Assembly: GCF_038396765.1 (NCBI RefSeq)
Contig: NZ_CP150096.1
Location: forward strand, 1,161,001-1,225,000
Source: Chitinophaga caseinilytica
GTDB taxonomy: Bacteria; Bacteroidota; Bacteroidia; Chitinophagales; Chitinophagaceae
DNA: 64,000 bases
Reading direction: 5' to 3'
In this document: piece by piece, positions 1 to 7,449 of the stretch
Layout: each line of letters begins with the position of its first letter
Numbering within the stretch: the stretch's first letter is position 1
The notes under the pieces: generated by a model
Told to the model about the DNA's origin: nothing
The model's database searches: none
The model's input: only the letters and a program-made list of their open reading frames with translations
Program-made: the position numbers and the translations under genes

Positions 1-367
1 TATTACTTTTCCCTACGGCAGTGTGAACTGCATCAGGTACTGAGGGTATCATCTCAGTTTTCCCGTTTCCGGGAAAACACCCCTAAAGTGATTACAAATC
101 TAAGCGTTGATGAAACAATTTCCAAATGCATCCCGATCCGACAGCTTTTGCGGGTTAACTGCTTATCTTTTGTAAGGGGATCATCTGCAGCATTTCAGCG
201 GAATAACCGTCGTTGAAAGTTCCCTGTTGCGGCGGGGCCGGTAGTCTCGAAAAATATTCCGCCCAATATCCTCGCAGGTAGAAATCCTGCACGGATTATT
301 CGCGCCATCGAGACACAACCACCTGTTTAGCATTATCTTTGATATGATATAGTAAACAACCATTCGT
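1..367. other. Gene-free left edge with a 9-bp inverted repeat
   Basis: No coding region here is recognisable. An open frame of about 70 codons runs in from the window edge on the + strand but matches nothing I know. Positions 57-65 (GTTTTCCCG) and 70-78 (CGGGAAAAC) form a perfect 9-bp inverted repeat with a 4-nt loop. No T-run follows on either side, so it is not a standard terminator and may be an operator or an mRNA-end hairpin. Confidence 0.4.
334..341 (+). promoter_or_regulatory. Putative -7 promoter element of the lipoprotein gene
   Basis: TATCTTTG matches the Bacteroidota consensus TAnnTTTG and ends 26 nt before the ATG at 368. No TTTG -33 element is seen at the usual spacing, so only the proximal half is supported. 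Confidence 0.45.
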
Positions 368-856
368 ATGACCCGTATCCTCCTGCCAGCGATCCTCCTC
401 CTCGCCGCCGCGTGCAACAACGGCGAAGGTGAAGCGCATAAAGACAGTGTAGCCGTTACCGGAAGCGACACCATCTTCATCGAACGGCCGCTGGAACCCG
501 CCGTGGCATTGGATTCGGTTCATATCGACTCCTCCCTCGTGCCCGGCCGCTGGGTACAGCCCGCCGAAGGGGTAGACACCCTCCTCCTCGGGTTTCAACT
601 CAAAAAAGGCGGCAAAGCCTCCTCCATCCAGCTGGAATCCCTCAAATACCAATCCTGGAGCCTCCATAAAGACACCCTCCTCCTCCACGGCCTCGCCGGA
701 TACTCCAAAGCCGACACCACCTTCCTGCAGACAGACACCCTCCTCATCCGGGAACTCTCCGATACCGCCCTCCGCGTCCACCCCGTAAACGCCGCAGAAG
801 GCCATATCGAAACCTTCAAACGACAAACCTCCACTTCCACCAAAAAACGCCGGTAA
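368..856 (+). CDS. Lipocalin-like lipoprotein
   Basis: The 162-residue protein starts with a lipoprotein signal peptide: a short basic N-terminus, a hydrophobic stretch of Leu and Ala, and the lipobox LAAAC with Cys16, so it should be lipid-anchored in the envelope. Residues about 60-150 resemble the lipocalin-like domain common in Bacteroidota lipoproteins: G-x-W-V-x-P, then GFxLxxGGxASSI, a short L-x-Y-x-x-W and alternating beta strands containing DTLxI. The C-terminus is basic and Thr/Ser-rich. It stands alone, with a TAnnTTTG element upstream and no close + strand neighbour. Ligand and role are unknown; the family call rests on motif memory only. Confidence 0.7.
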   Translation: MTRILLPAILLLAAACNNGEGEAHKDSVAVTGSDTIFIERPLEPAVALDSVHIDSSLVPGRWVQPAEGVDTLLLGFQLKKGGKASSIQLESLKYQSWSLHKDTLLLHGLAGYSKADTTFLQTDTLLIRELSDTALRVHPVNAAEGHIETFKRQTSTSTKKRR

Positions 857-1420
857 CCACGAGCTTCATCCCCGGAAACATCACGTCAGCAAGCTTTCTG
901 CAGATTCCACCAAAAACATTTCACCGGAAATTCCTCCCCGCGGGTTTTAGGGCGAAGTAACGCAAATCTGTTTGCGCAGCGGAACGATAAAAAGTCAGGA
1001 AACCCAAGCCGGTCCACCCCGAGCAATGCACGGTGGAATTCGATGGATCCGCTATGGTAAAGGTTTTCGGGTGAAGTAAGCCGCGCCTGGCAGCAGGAAT
1101 TCACGAATTTGGGGCAACAGAACGCAAAAGCAAAAACAGCCCATTCCGACGAAATTCCGCCGAAAATTCTCCGTTTGCTCGTAAAAGGAATGAAATTCAT
1201 CCGCCGGCTACCTTTCCAGGTGGCGACTGCATCATCAGCGTTGTTTCATGGATATCGGGATAGGAGGACCGGCCTTTCGGGTTACACAGGGTCGCTTCGG
1301 CCAGGGAGTCAACAGGATAGTAACGCAAGTTCCCCGTTCAGGATTCGGGAGGTTCTTCATCAGGCGGGTATGGTTTTCACCATCGCCTAAGAGAGGAACT
1401 TGCGGTCCAGCTTACGCTGT
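857..1420. other. Long intergenic stretch, no gene recognised
   Basis: The 564 bases lie between the lipoprotein stop and the stop of a convergent membrane-protein gene. Short open frames exist on both strands, but none has a plausible start, a recognisable motif or bacterial protein-like composition. I see no clear terminator hairpin with a T-run. It may be decayed coding sequence or a long 3' region. Confidence 0.4.
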
Positions 1421-1675
1421 TTACAGGTTATACATTTGCCAGATCCCGATCGCAGTGGCTACGATCGCCAAAAACAAACCGGCAACGGTCATCTGCAATT
1501 CATCAATATTCTTGCGGGCAATAACGGCCGAAACCACGCAAAGCGTAACCCCCGCCGAGCCCATGTAAACCGATGCTTCGGGCGATTTAGTGATGAAAGC
1601 GAACGCAGCGGCAACTACGCCGATGAAAATGGATGCAAAACCTGCAATCTTGGGCAGACTTGTTGGGTGGTGCAT
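1421..1675 (-). CDS. Small three-helix membrane protein
   Basis: The frame is open from 1765, but the ATG at 1675 (protein start MHHPTSLPK) is preferred because the upstream part is Arg/Pro-rich and lies in the spacer after the desaturase gene. The 84-residue product has three hydrophobic segments (about residues 10-28, 36-53 and 62-81) separated by short polar turns. It therefore looks like an inner-membrane protein of the small uncharacterised type. It follows the sterol desaturase gene by 32 nt on the same strand, so the two are probably cotranscribed. Function unknown. Confidence 0.6.
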   Translation of the reverse strand: MHHPTSLPKIAGFASIFIGVVAAAFAFITKSPEASVYMGSAGVTLCVVSAVIARKNIDELQMTVAGLFLAIVATAIGIWQMYNL

Positions 1676-1707
1676 TGTGTACGAATTATAAGTGATCAAA
1701 AAATTGG

Positions 1708-2547
1708 CTATTGGTGCAATCCTGTCTGTTGATGCTGCGGGTCCGCGACCGGCACATCTTCCCACGGTGTCTTCAGCAAGGGCCCGATCTGCTGATATCG
1801 TTCATCCAGGTACTCATCCAACCCATAACGAAGGCGGGTCGTATCTTTCACGGTCACGAACGTGCCAAATAGGCGGTCCCAGATAGAAAATATATTGGCG
1901 TAATTCGAATCGGTCTCCCGTTGATAACGACTGTGGTGCACCTTGTGCATGTCCGGCGAAACGATCACCCAGCTCAGCGCCCTGTCCACCGCTTGCGGCA
2001 AATGGATATTGGCGTGGTTGAACTGGCTCATGAAAGCGGAGAGCGACTGGTAAAACATCACCATCCACATCGGTACGCCCATCGTGAAAATCGCCAACAG
2101 CAACGCGCCCACTCTGAAAACACTCTCCACCGGGTGATGCCGCAGGGCCGTGGTGGCATCTACCGCCGTGTCTGTATGGTGGATTTTGTGGAAATGCCAC
2201 ATCCACGCGGTTTTGTGTTGCACCCAATGCACCAGCCAGGCCCCGATGAAATCCATCATCATCACCGCCAGCAGGCAATGCAGCCAAACCGGCATCCCGA
2301 AGAGGTACAACAGCCCGAAAGGCTCGCTGGCCGTCCAGTCAGACACTTTTACGATCAGAAAAGCGAATCCCAGGTTTACCAGCGCCGTCGTCAGCGTGAA
2401 AAACAGGTTCGTCCCCGCATGTTTGAACCGGTTATTCCGGAACCGCATCCTCGGGATCACGCCTTCGATCACCCAGAGGAGCACCAGCCCAGCCACCAGC
2501 ATCGCGGTGCGGTAGTGAGATGGGATATGTTCGAAAAACTCCATCAT
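1708..2547 (-). CDS. Sterol desaturase / fatty acid hydroxylase family protein
   Basis: The 279-residue integral membrane enzyme has the histidine boxes of the di-iron fatty acid hydroxylase superfamily: HxxxH at 107-111, HxxHH at 120-124, a further pair at 137-138 and HxxHH at 201-205. Hydrophobic segments lie near residues 15-32, 46-66, 88-105 and 145-170. Members use O2 and a di-iron centre to hydroxylate or desaturate lipid chains or sterol-like lipids at the membrane. The substrate cannot be told from sequence. Two adjacent ATG codons (2545-2547 and 2542-2544) could start translation. The small membrane protein gene follows on the same strand. Confidence 0.85.
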   Translation of the reverse strand: MMEFFEHIPSHYRTAMLVAGLVLLWVIEGVIPRMRFRNNRFKHAGTNLFFTLTTALVNLGFAFLIVKVSDWTASEPFGLLYLFGMPVWLHCLLAVMMMDFIGAWLVHWVQHKTAWMWHFHKIHHTDTAVDATTALRHHPVESVFRVGALLLAIFTMGVPMWMVMFYQSLSAFMSQFNHANIHLPQAVDRALSWVIVSPDMHKVHHSRYQRETDSNYANIFSIWDRLFGTFVTVKDTTRLRYGLDEYLDERYQQIGPLLKTPWEDVPVADPQHQQTGLHQ

Positions 2548-2792
2548 TCATACCAGCGTTTCAGGTCGTGTAAGCGGATCAGTTATGAATTCTTACGGTT
2601 GTTATCACTTAGAAATTACGACATTTTGCCCAATAGTGGCGGGTTTCAGCCCATATATTTCTTACGGCTGAAGGAAGGTTTTCATTCATAGATTTATTTA
2701 TATAACAAGAAAAAATTAAGCGTGGAGGGAAAATGGGGTTTGGGACAAGAATGCCGGAATTGTTTAATATATAATGGTTTTCCATGGGAAAT

Positions 2793-2823
2793 AAAAAAGC
2801 CGCCTTTTAACGGGCGGCTTTTT
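2793..2823 (-). terminator. Rho-independent terminator of dnaN
   Basis: GCCGCC (2799-2804) pairs with GGCGGC (2813-2818). The A-run at 2793-2798 becomes the U-tract when read on the minus strand, just beyond the dnaN stop. The T-run at 2819-2823 makes it potentially bidirectional. Confidence 0.85.
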
Positions 2824-2844
2824 CTATGCGGATTCGTTCGATGA

Positions 2845-3963
2845 TCAATTGTTCATCAGCAGGGGCATCACCAGCATGAGCAGGTCTTCCTCTTCGGCTT
2901 TTTCTACCGGACGGAGGATGCCGGCCTTGGTAGGCGCGCTCAGGTCGATGGTGATTTCGTCTCCCTCCGCTGCGTGCAGCATTTCGATGAGGAATTTGGC
3001 GTTGAAAGCGATCTGCATATCCTCGCCGCTGTACTGGCAGCTCATGCGCTCGTTACCTTCGAAAGAGAAGTCCACATCCTGTGCGGAAAGCTGCAGCTCG
3101 GAGCCGCTGATGCTCAGCGCCACCTGGTTGGTGCTCTTGTTGGCGAACACGCTCACCCGCTTCAGGGCGTTCTGGAAATCGCTTTTCACGAGGGTGAGGC
3201 GATACGGATTGTCTTTCGGGATCACGACTTTATAATCGGGGAAACGCGCGTCGATCAGGCGGCAGATCATTTGTGCGTTCTCGTGGGAAACGAAGAAGTG
3301 GTTGCTGCTGTACGCGATGCGGATCTCGCTTTCGTTATCGGGAATAGCGGATTTCAGCAGGTTCAGCGGCTTTTTGGGAACGATGAAAGTATCGTCCTGC
3401 GGGCATTTCACGTCTGTCCGAACGTACTTTACCAGCCGGTGCGCGTCAGTAGCCACGAAGGTGATATTATCCGGGTGGAGCTCGAAGAACACGCCGGTCA
3501 TCTGCGGGCGGAGGTCGTCGTTGCTAACGGCGAACAGCGTTTTGTTGATGGCCGTGAGCAGTGCGGAGGAGATCATGGTGAAATTGGTGGCGTCTTCTGC
3601 CGCGGGCTCTTTCGGGAAGTTCTCCGGGTTTTCGCCCATCACCTTGTATTTACCGTTGTCGGAAGTGATTTCGACAGCGAAGGAGTTGAGATCGATGTTG
3701 AAGGTCAGCGGTTGATCGGGCAGGTTCTTCAGGGAATCCATGAGGATCTTGGCCGGGATACAGATGCGGCCGCTTTCCTTGGCCTCTACCTCCAGTTTCA
3801 CCTTCATCACGGTTTCCAGGTCGGTGGCCACAACGGTCAGCTCATTCTTTTCGATCTGGAAAAGAAAATCTTCGAGAATGGGCAGCACGGTGTTGGAGTT
3901 GATCACGCCGCTGATCTGTTGCAATTGTTTCAGTAAAGTGGAGGAAGAAACGATAAACTTCAT
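2845..3963 (-). CDS. dnaN: DNA polymerase III sliding clamp, beta subunit
   Basis: The 372-residue product has the length and three-domain pattern of the bacterial beta clamp, which encircles DNA and tethers polymerase III. Characteristic stretches include MKFIVSSSTLLKQLQ at the N-terminus, the FxMTGVFFEL and VATDAHRLV segments of the middle domain, and a C-terminal VMPLLMNN resembling the usual VMPMRL end. The frame is open further upstream to 4092, but the ATG at 3963 gives the conserved N-terminus and follows a TAnnTTTG element. It stands alone, with its own terminator, divergent from the aminotransferase gene. Confidence 0.96.
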   Translation of the reverse strand: MKFIVSSSTLLKQLQQISGVINSNTVLPILEDFLFQIEKNELTVVATDLETVMKVKLEVEAKESGRICIPAKILMDSLKNLPDQPLTFNIDLNSFAVEITSDNGKYKVMGENPENFPKEPAAEDATNFTMISSALLTAINKTLFAVSNDDLRPQMTGVFFELHPDNITFVATDAHRLVKYVRTDVKCPQDDTFIVPKKPLNLLKSAIPDNESEIRIAYSSNHFFVSHENAQMICRLIDARFPDYKVVIPKDNPYRLTLVKSDFQNALKRVSVFANKSTNQVALSISGSELQLSAQDVDFSFEGNERMSCQYSGEDMQIAFNAKFLIEMLHAAEGDEITIDLSAPTKAGILRPVEKAEEEDLLMLVMPLLMNN

Positions 3964-3999
3964 AAGGTTACTTAATAATTGTTGCAAATGTAAGGCAAA

Positions 4000-4007
4000 C
4001 AAAGATA
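4000..4007 (-). promoter_or_regulatory. Putative -7 element of dnaN
   Basis: Read on the minus strand the site is TATCTTTG, a perfect match to TAnnTTTG, 36 nt upstream of the chosen dnaN ATG. No good -33 TTTG is visible at 19-21 nt spacing. Confidence 0.5.
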
Positions 4008-4199
4008 GAAAGTTTCGCCAATGATCCACCTCCGGCTTTTCCACATCGCATGGCAACAAACAAAAATGCGAAAGACGAACGCTGCTTGTCAAAAATGCAG
4101 TTAATTCGACATTTCTTGAATAAATATCCGAGAAAAAGCCTGTATATTGAAAATATTGAAAACAATGTGCCGGTTCTTTTAAATTATTGTCAAATCGGT

Positions 4200-4207
4200 T
4201 AATTTTG
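4200..4207 (+). promoter_or_regulatory. Putative -7 element of the aminotransferase gene
   Basis: TAATTTTG matches TAnnTTTG and lies 44 nt before the ATG at 4252. It faces away from the dnaN element in the 288-nt divergent spacer. Confidence 0.5.
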
Positions 4208-4251
4208 CGGGCGCAAAAAACATCATTTCATTAAAATCAAAATCAAGGGAT

Positions 4252-5511
4252 ATGAAACTGTCTCATTTAGCCGAAACGCTGATAGGTTCCGAAATAATCA
4301 AACTTGCAGGAGAGATCAAGGAAAAGCAGGCTAAGGGTGAAAAGATCTATAATTTCACCATTGGCGATTTCGATCCCAAGGTTTTCCCCATCCCCCTGGA
4401 GTTCGAAAACGAAATCTGCCAGGCATACCGGGATAAATACACCAACTATCCTCCGGCAGACGGTATCCTGGAGCTCCGCAAAGCGGTAGGCCAGTTTATC
4501 AGCGAGCGTGAGGGCCTCGATTACGACCCCATGAGCGAGATCGTGATCTCCTGCGGCGGCCGCCCCATCATTTACGCTACTTACCGCACCATCGTTGACC
4601 GCGGCGAGAAAGTGATCTACGCCACCCCGTCCTGGAACAACAACCACTACACCCACTTCCTGGAAGGCGAGCACGTGGTGCTCGAAACCAAAGTGGAAAA
4701 CGACTTCATGCCTACCGCGGCCGAGCTGAAGCCCCTCCTCAAAGGCGCTACCCTCCTCGCCCTCTGCTCTCCCCAGAACCCGACCGGCACCACCTTCGCC
4801 AAAAAGCAACTGGAAGAGATCTGCGACATGGTACTGGAAGAAAATAAAAGCCGCTCCGCTGATGAAAAACCCCTCTACGTACTGTTCGACCAGATGTACT
4901 GGGTGCTCACCTTCGGCGATACGCAGCACTACAACCCCGTTTCCCTCCGTCCGGAAATGAAGGACTACACCATCTTCATCGACGGTATGTCCAAAGCTTT
5001 CGCCGGAACCGGCGTGCGCGTGGGTTGGGCCCTCGGTCCCAAGCACGTGATGAGCAAAATGAAATCCATCCTTTCCCACGTTGGCGCCTGGAGCCCCATG
5101 GCAGAACAGAAAGCCGCGGCCAAGTACCTCGTGCAGAAAGAAAACGTCGATAAATACCTCGCTCACTTCAAAGGCGAAGTGGAAGAACGCCTCGTGAAAA
5201 TCTACGAAGGGTTCGACGCGCTGAAGAAAGCCGGCCACGCCGTAGACGCCATCGCTCCCCAGGCAGCGATTTACCTGACCATCAAGCTCGACCTGAAAGG
5301 CAAAACCACTGCCGACGGGAAAGTGCTGGAAGACCAGGGCGCCGTTACCAGCTACATCCTCGACGAAGCGAAACTGGCGGTAGTTCCGTTCTACGCGTTC
5401 GGGTCCGACCGTACTTCTCCCTGGTATCGCCTGAGCGTCGGTACCTGCGTGAAGGAAGAGATCCCCGCGATGCTGAGCGCCCTCAAAGCTGCGCTTGAGA
5501 AACTGAAATAA
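4252..5511 (+). CDS. Class I/II pyridoxal-phosphate aminotransferase
   Basis: The 419-residue cytosolic enzyme has the aminotransferase fold I signatures: a substrate-loop segment NFTIGDFDP (about 34-42), CSPQNPTGT (172-180), and the PLP-binding lysine K248 in DGMSKAFAGTG, followed by the phosphate-binding R in GVRVGW. These enzymes transfer amino groups between an amino acid and a 2-oxo acid. The family includes aspartate aminotransferases, and a related longer Bacteroidota subgroup carries the insert seen here around LxLKGKTTADGK. Substrate specificity cannot be fixed. It has its own promoter element and a strong terminator, so it is monocistronic. Confidence 0.9.
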   Translation: MKLSHLAETLIGSEIIKLAGEIKEKQAKGEKIYNFTIGDFDPKVFPIPLEFENEICQAYRDKYTNYPPADGILELRKAVGQFISEREGLDYDPMSEIVISCGGRPIIYATYRTIVDRGEKVIYATPSWNNNHYTHFLEGEHVVLETKVENDFMPTAAELKPLLKGATLLALCSPQNPTGTTFAKKQLEEICDMVLEENKSRSADEKPLYVLFDQMYWVLTFGDTQHYNPVSLRPEMKDYTIFIDGMSKAFAGTGVRVGWALGPKHVMSKMKSILSHVGAWSPMAEQKAAAKYLVQKENVDKYLAHFKGEVEERLVKIYEGFDALKKAGHAVDAIAPQAAIYLTIKLDLKGKTTADGKVLEDQGAVTSYILDEAKLAVVPFYAFGSDRTSPWYRLSVGTCVKEEIPAMLSALKAALEKLK

Positions 5512-5540
5512 GCCACACCGTATATAATGGTAACAATACC

Positions 5541-5576
5541 CGGCCCCGGTGCGCTCCGCACCGGGGCCGTTTCTTT
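5541..5576 (+). terminator. Strong intrinsic terminator
   Basis: A perfect 13-bp GC-rich stem (5541-5553 with 5557-5569, loop CTC) is followed by TTTCTTT. It lies 29 nt after the aminotransferase stop. Confidence 0.92.
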
Positions 5577-5690
5577 ATAGCCCCCGCCCCGCTTTAGTGT
5601 GACACGCAAAGTATTGAAAATCAATTACTCTTAACTTTCCCTGATATAGCCAACCTGCATGTTAGATAGGCTTTCATGCAGCTTAAACCG

Positions 5691-5732
5691 CTATTATTGA
5701 CGTTTTTACACAAATATATTTAATGCGTAATT
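5691..5732 (+). repeat. Diverged direct repeat, copy 1
   Basis: This copy aligns with 5920-5961 at about 34 of 42 positions, sharing CTATTA, TTTTACACAAA and the block TTTAATGCGTAATT. It is followed at 5731-5740 by TTGTGGAAAA, nearly the inverse of its own TTTTACACAA, so it too forms an imperfect dyad. Confidence 0.6.
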
Positions 5733-5919
5733 GTGGAAAATTGAAGGAACGATGGATAGGTTTTTCCCGGAAATTGGGAGTTCCTCCTGAACGTCCGCTT
5801 AAAATTCACAGCACCTGCCAAAGAAATCCAATTGAAAATCAGCCCGTTTTGTCGGGTAAAATATTTTAAAGGATAGGCAGCCCCATATCGTTATGCATCG
5901 CCTCAAATCGCCTAAAACC

Positions 5920-5961
5920 CTATTAATTACACTTTTACACAAAAGATTTTAATGCGTAATT
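5920..5961 (+). repeat. Diverged direct repeat, copy 2
   Basis: This is the second copy of the repeat, 229 bp downstream of copy 1. It contains the left arm of the perfect 13-bp dyad at 5934-5983. Confidence 0.6.
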
Positions 5962-5983
5962 TAAAAAGCTTCTTTTGTGTAAA
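5934..5983. promoter_or_regulatory. 13-bp inverted repeat, candidate operator
   Basis: TTTACACAAAAGA (5934-5946) and TCTTTTGTGTAAA (5971-5983) are perfect inverse copies separated by 24 nt. No T-tract follows in terminator position. It lies about 225 nt upstream of the first tetR gene, so regulator binding is plausible but unproven. Confidence 0.5.
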
Positions 5984-6171
5984 TTAGCCATTAATATAAT
6001 AAGTTGTTGATTATCAATTTATATTGATTTTCGCCCCATTTCCGTCCAATTCATCCTCAACCACTTGCAGCCCCTTCAAACCCAGGAAACTCCCTAAACT
6101 CCCATCTGTCACCAAATCGTTAAAAATGCGTTAAATGGTCAACTGTGCTTACTAAATTCAATAGAAGTTTC

Positions 6172-6179
6172 TAATTTTG
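6172..6179 (+). promoter_or_regulatory. Putative -7 element of the TetR/RND operon
   Basis: TAATTTTG matches TAnnTTTG and ends 29 nt before the ATG at 6209. Confidence 0.5.
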
Positions 6180-6208
6180 ACTTTGTAACTAAAAAAGTCA
6201 GAAAGTTA

Positions 6209-6817
6209 ATGTTGACTGAAAACAGGGATGAAACAAGGGAACGCATCATCGATGCGGCACTGAAACGGTTCACGTATTATGGCGCCTCCAAAACGACCAT
6301 GAACGAAATCGCGGAAGACCTCCATTGCTCCAAAGCATCCCTGTATTACTATTTCCCCGACAAACAGGCACTGCACGTAGCCGTGCTCGAAAAAGCCGGG
6401 GAAACCTATTTCCACGATCTCCAGGAAAAAGCCGACCAGGCCGCAACCGCCCGCCAGGCATTCATGGAGCTCATCGCCACCAGGCACGAATTCGCCCGCA
6501 GGTTTTGCCGGCTCGAATTGTTTAAAGTGTTGAAAGACAAACACCTGGTACGGATCGCGAACAAAGCCTTCGAAGCCGCGCGCGACCGGGAAATAGGCAT
6601 CATCACAAACATCATCGAAAAAGGCGTCGACCGTGGAGAAATGGTAAGCGCAGACCCGGCAAAGGTCGCCGCCTTGTATATGCATGCTATGATCGGCTTG
6701 CGCCTGTCACTGGTTAGCAAGGATTTAAGTGAAGAGATCAGTGACGAGGAATTTGAAAGGGTGCGGGAGTGGCAGGTGCAACTGGCCGACATATTCATCA
6801 ATTCATTAAAAAAGTAA
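6209..6817 (+). CDS. TetR/AcrR-family transcriptional regulator (first of pair)
   Basis: The 202-residue DNA-binding protein has the TetR N-terminal helix-turn-helix (residues about 10-55): RERIIDAALKRF, then TTMNEIAEDL and the recognition helix KASLYYYFPDKQAL. The C-terminal 140 residues are helical and would bind a ligand and dimerise. Such regulators commonly repress adjacent efflux genes and are released by the pump's substrate. The stop is separated from the next tetR start by one base, and the efflux genes follow directly. The upstream repeats and dyad are candidate binding sites for this or the next regulator. Confidence 0.88.
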   Translation: MLTENRDETRERIIDAALKRFTYYGASKTTMNEIAEDLHCSKASLYYYFPDKQALHVAVLEKAGETYFHDLQEKADQAATARQAFMELIATRHEFARRFCRLELFKVLKDKHLVRIANKAFEAARDREIGIITNIIEKGVDRGEMVSADPAKVAALYMHAMIGLRLSLVSKDLSEEISDEEFERVREWQVQLADIFINSLKK

Positions 6818-6818
6818 G

Positions 6819-7427
6819 ATGCGAGACAGGATTCTGGAAACAACGCTGCGCTTGTGCAAAACTTTCGGGGTGAAAAGCATCACGATGCAAGACATCGCCC
6901 GGGAATGCGGTATCTCCAAGAAAACAGTTTACGAACACTTCTCCGACAAAAACGAACTGATCGACGAAGTGACCGGCTATATGACCGACACCTACCGCGA
7001 CCGGCTCGCCGAATGTCACGACGCCGGAAAGAATGCGATCGATGAGCTCGTGATGTCTATCAACCACACCGAGCACATGGCGCGGAGCACCAACCCCGTC
7101 CTCCTCTTCGAACTGGAGAAATACCACCCCTCCGCCTGGAAGCGGGTGCAGCATTTCAAACAGGAAGAAATGGCGGCCACCGTGCTCGGCAACCTGGAAA
7201 GAGGCATCGCCGAAGGGCTCTACCGGCCCAACCTGCGGACAGACATCATGGTGCACCTGCGGCTCCTCCAGATGGATTCGCTCTTCAACCCGATGCACTT
7301 CCCCGCCGCGCAGTTCGAACTGCACGACGTGATGTACCAGCTCACCGTTCATTATATCAACGGCATCGCCACCCCGGAAGGACAGGCGCTGCTGGAAACA
7401 TACCTTCCTTCCGCCATCACCGCATAA
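6819..7427 (+). CDS. TetR/AcrR-family transcriptional regulator (second of pair)
   Basis: This 202-residue protein has a TetR helix-turn-helix at about residues 5-50 (SITMQDIARECG, KKTVYEHFSDKNELI) and a helical C-terminal domain that differs clearly from its upstream neighbour. The pair is therefore not a fresh duplication even though the lengths are equal. Translation is probably coupled to the first gene, one base away. The efflux outer-membrane gene begins 22 nt downstream with no intervening terminator, so both regulators and the pump are likely one transcript. Which regulator controls the pump is not evident. Confidence 0.88.
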   Translation: MRDRILETTLRLCKTFGVKSITMQDIARECGISKKTVYEHFSDKNELIDEVTGYMTDTYRDRLAECHDAGKNAIDELVMSINHTEHMARSTNPVLLFELEKYHPSAWKRVQHFKQEEMAATVLGNLERGIAEGLYRPNLRTDIMVHLRLLQMDSLFNPMHFPAAQFELHDVMYQLTVHYINGIATPEGQALLETYLPSAITA

Positions 7428-7449
7428 CACTATCGTCACAATACACAGC

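Larger units (their letters stand above)
5577..6171. other. AT-rich gene-free spacer upstream of the TetR/RND operon
   Basis: The bases between the aminotransferase terminator and the tetR promoter hold no credible open frame. The stretch is markedly richer in A and T than its neighbours. It contains a diverged direct repeat (5691-5732 and 5920-5961), a dyad (5934-5983) and a third partial copy of the core AATGCGTTAA near 6126-6136. The position suggests a regulatory region for the efflux operon. Confidence 0.6.

Noticed and set aside
181..480. A 99-codon minus-strand frame near the left edge
   Set aside because: It runs into the lipoprotein gene, has Arg-rich, low-quality sequence and no known motif.
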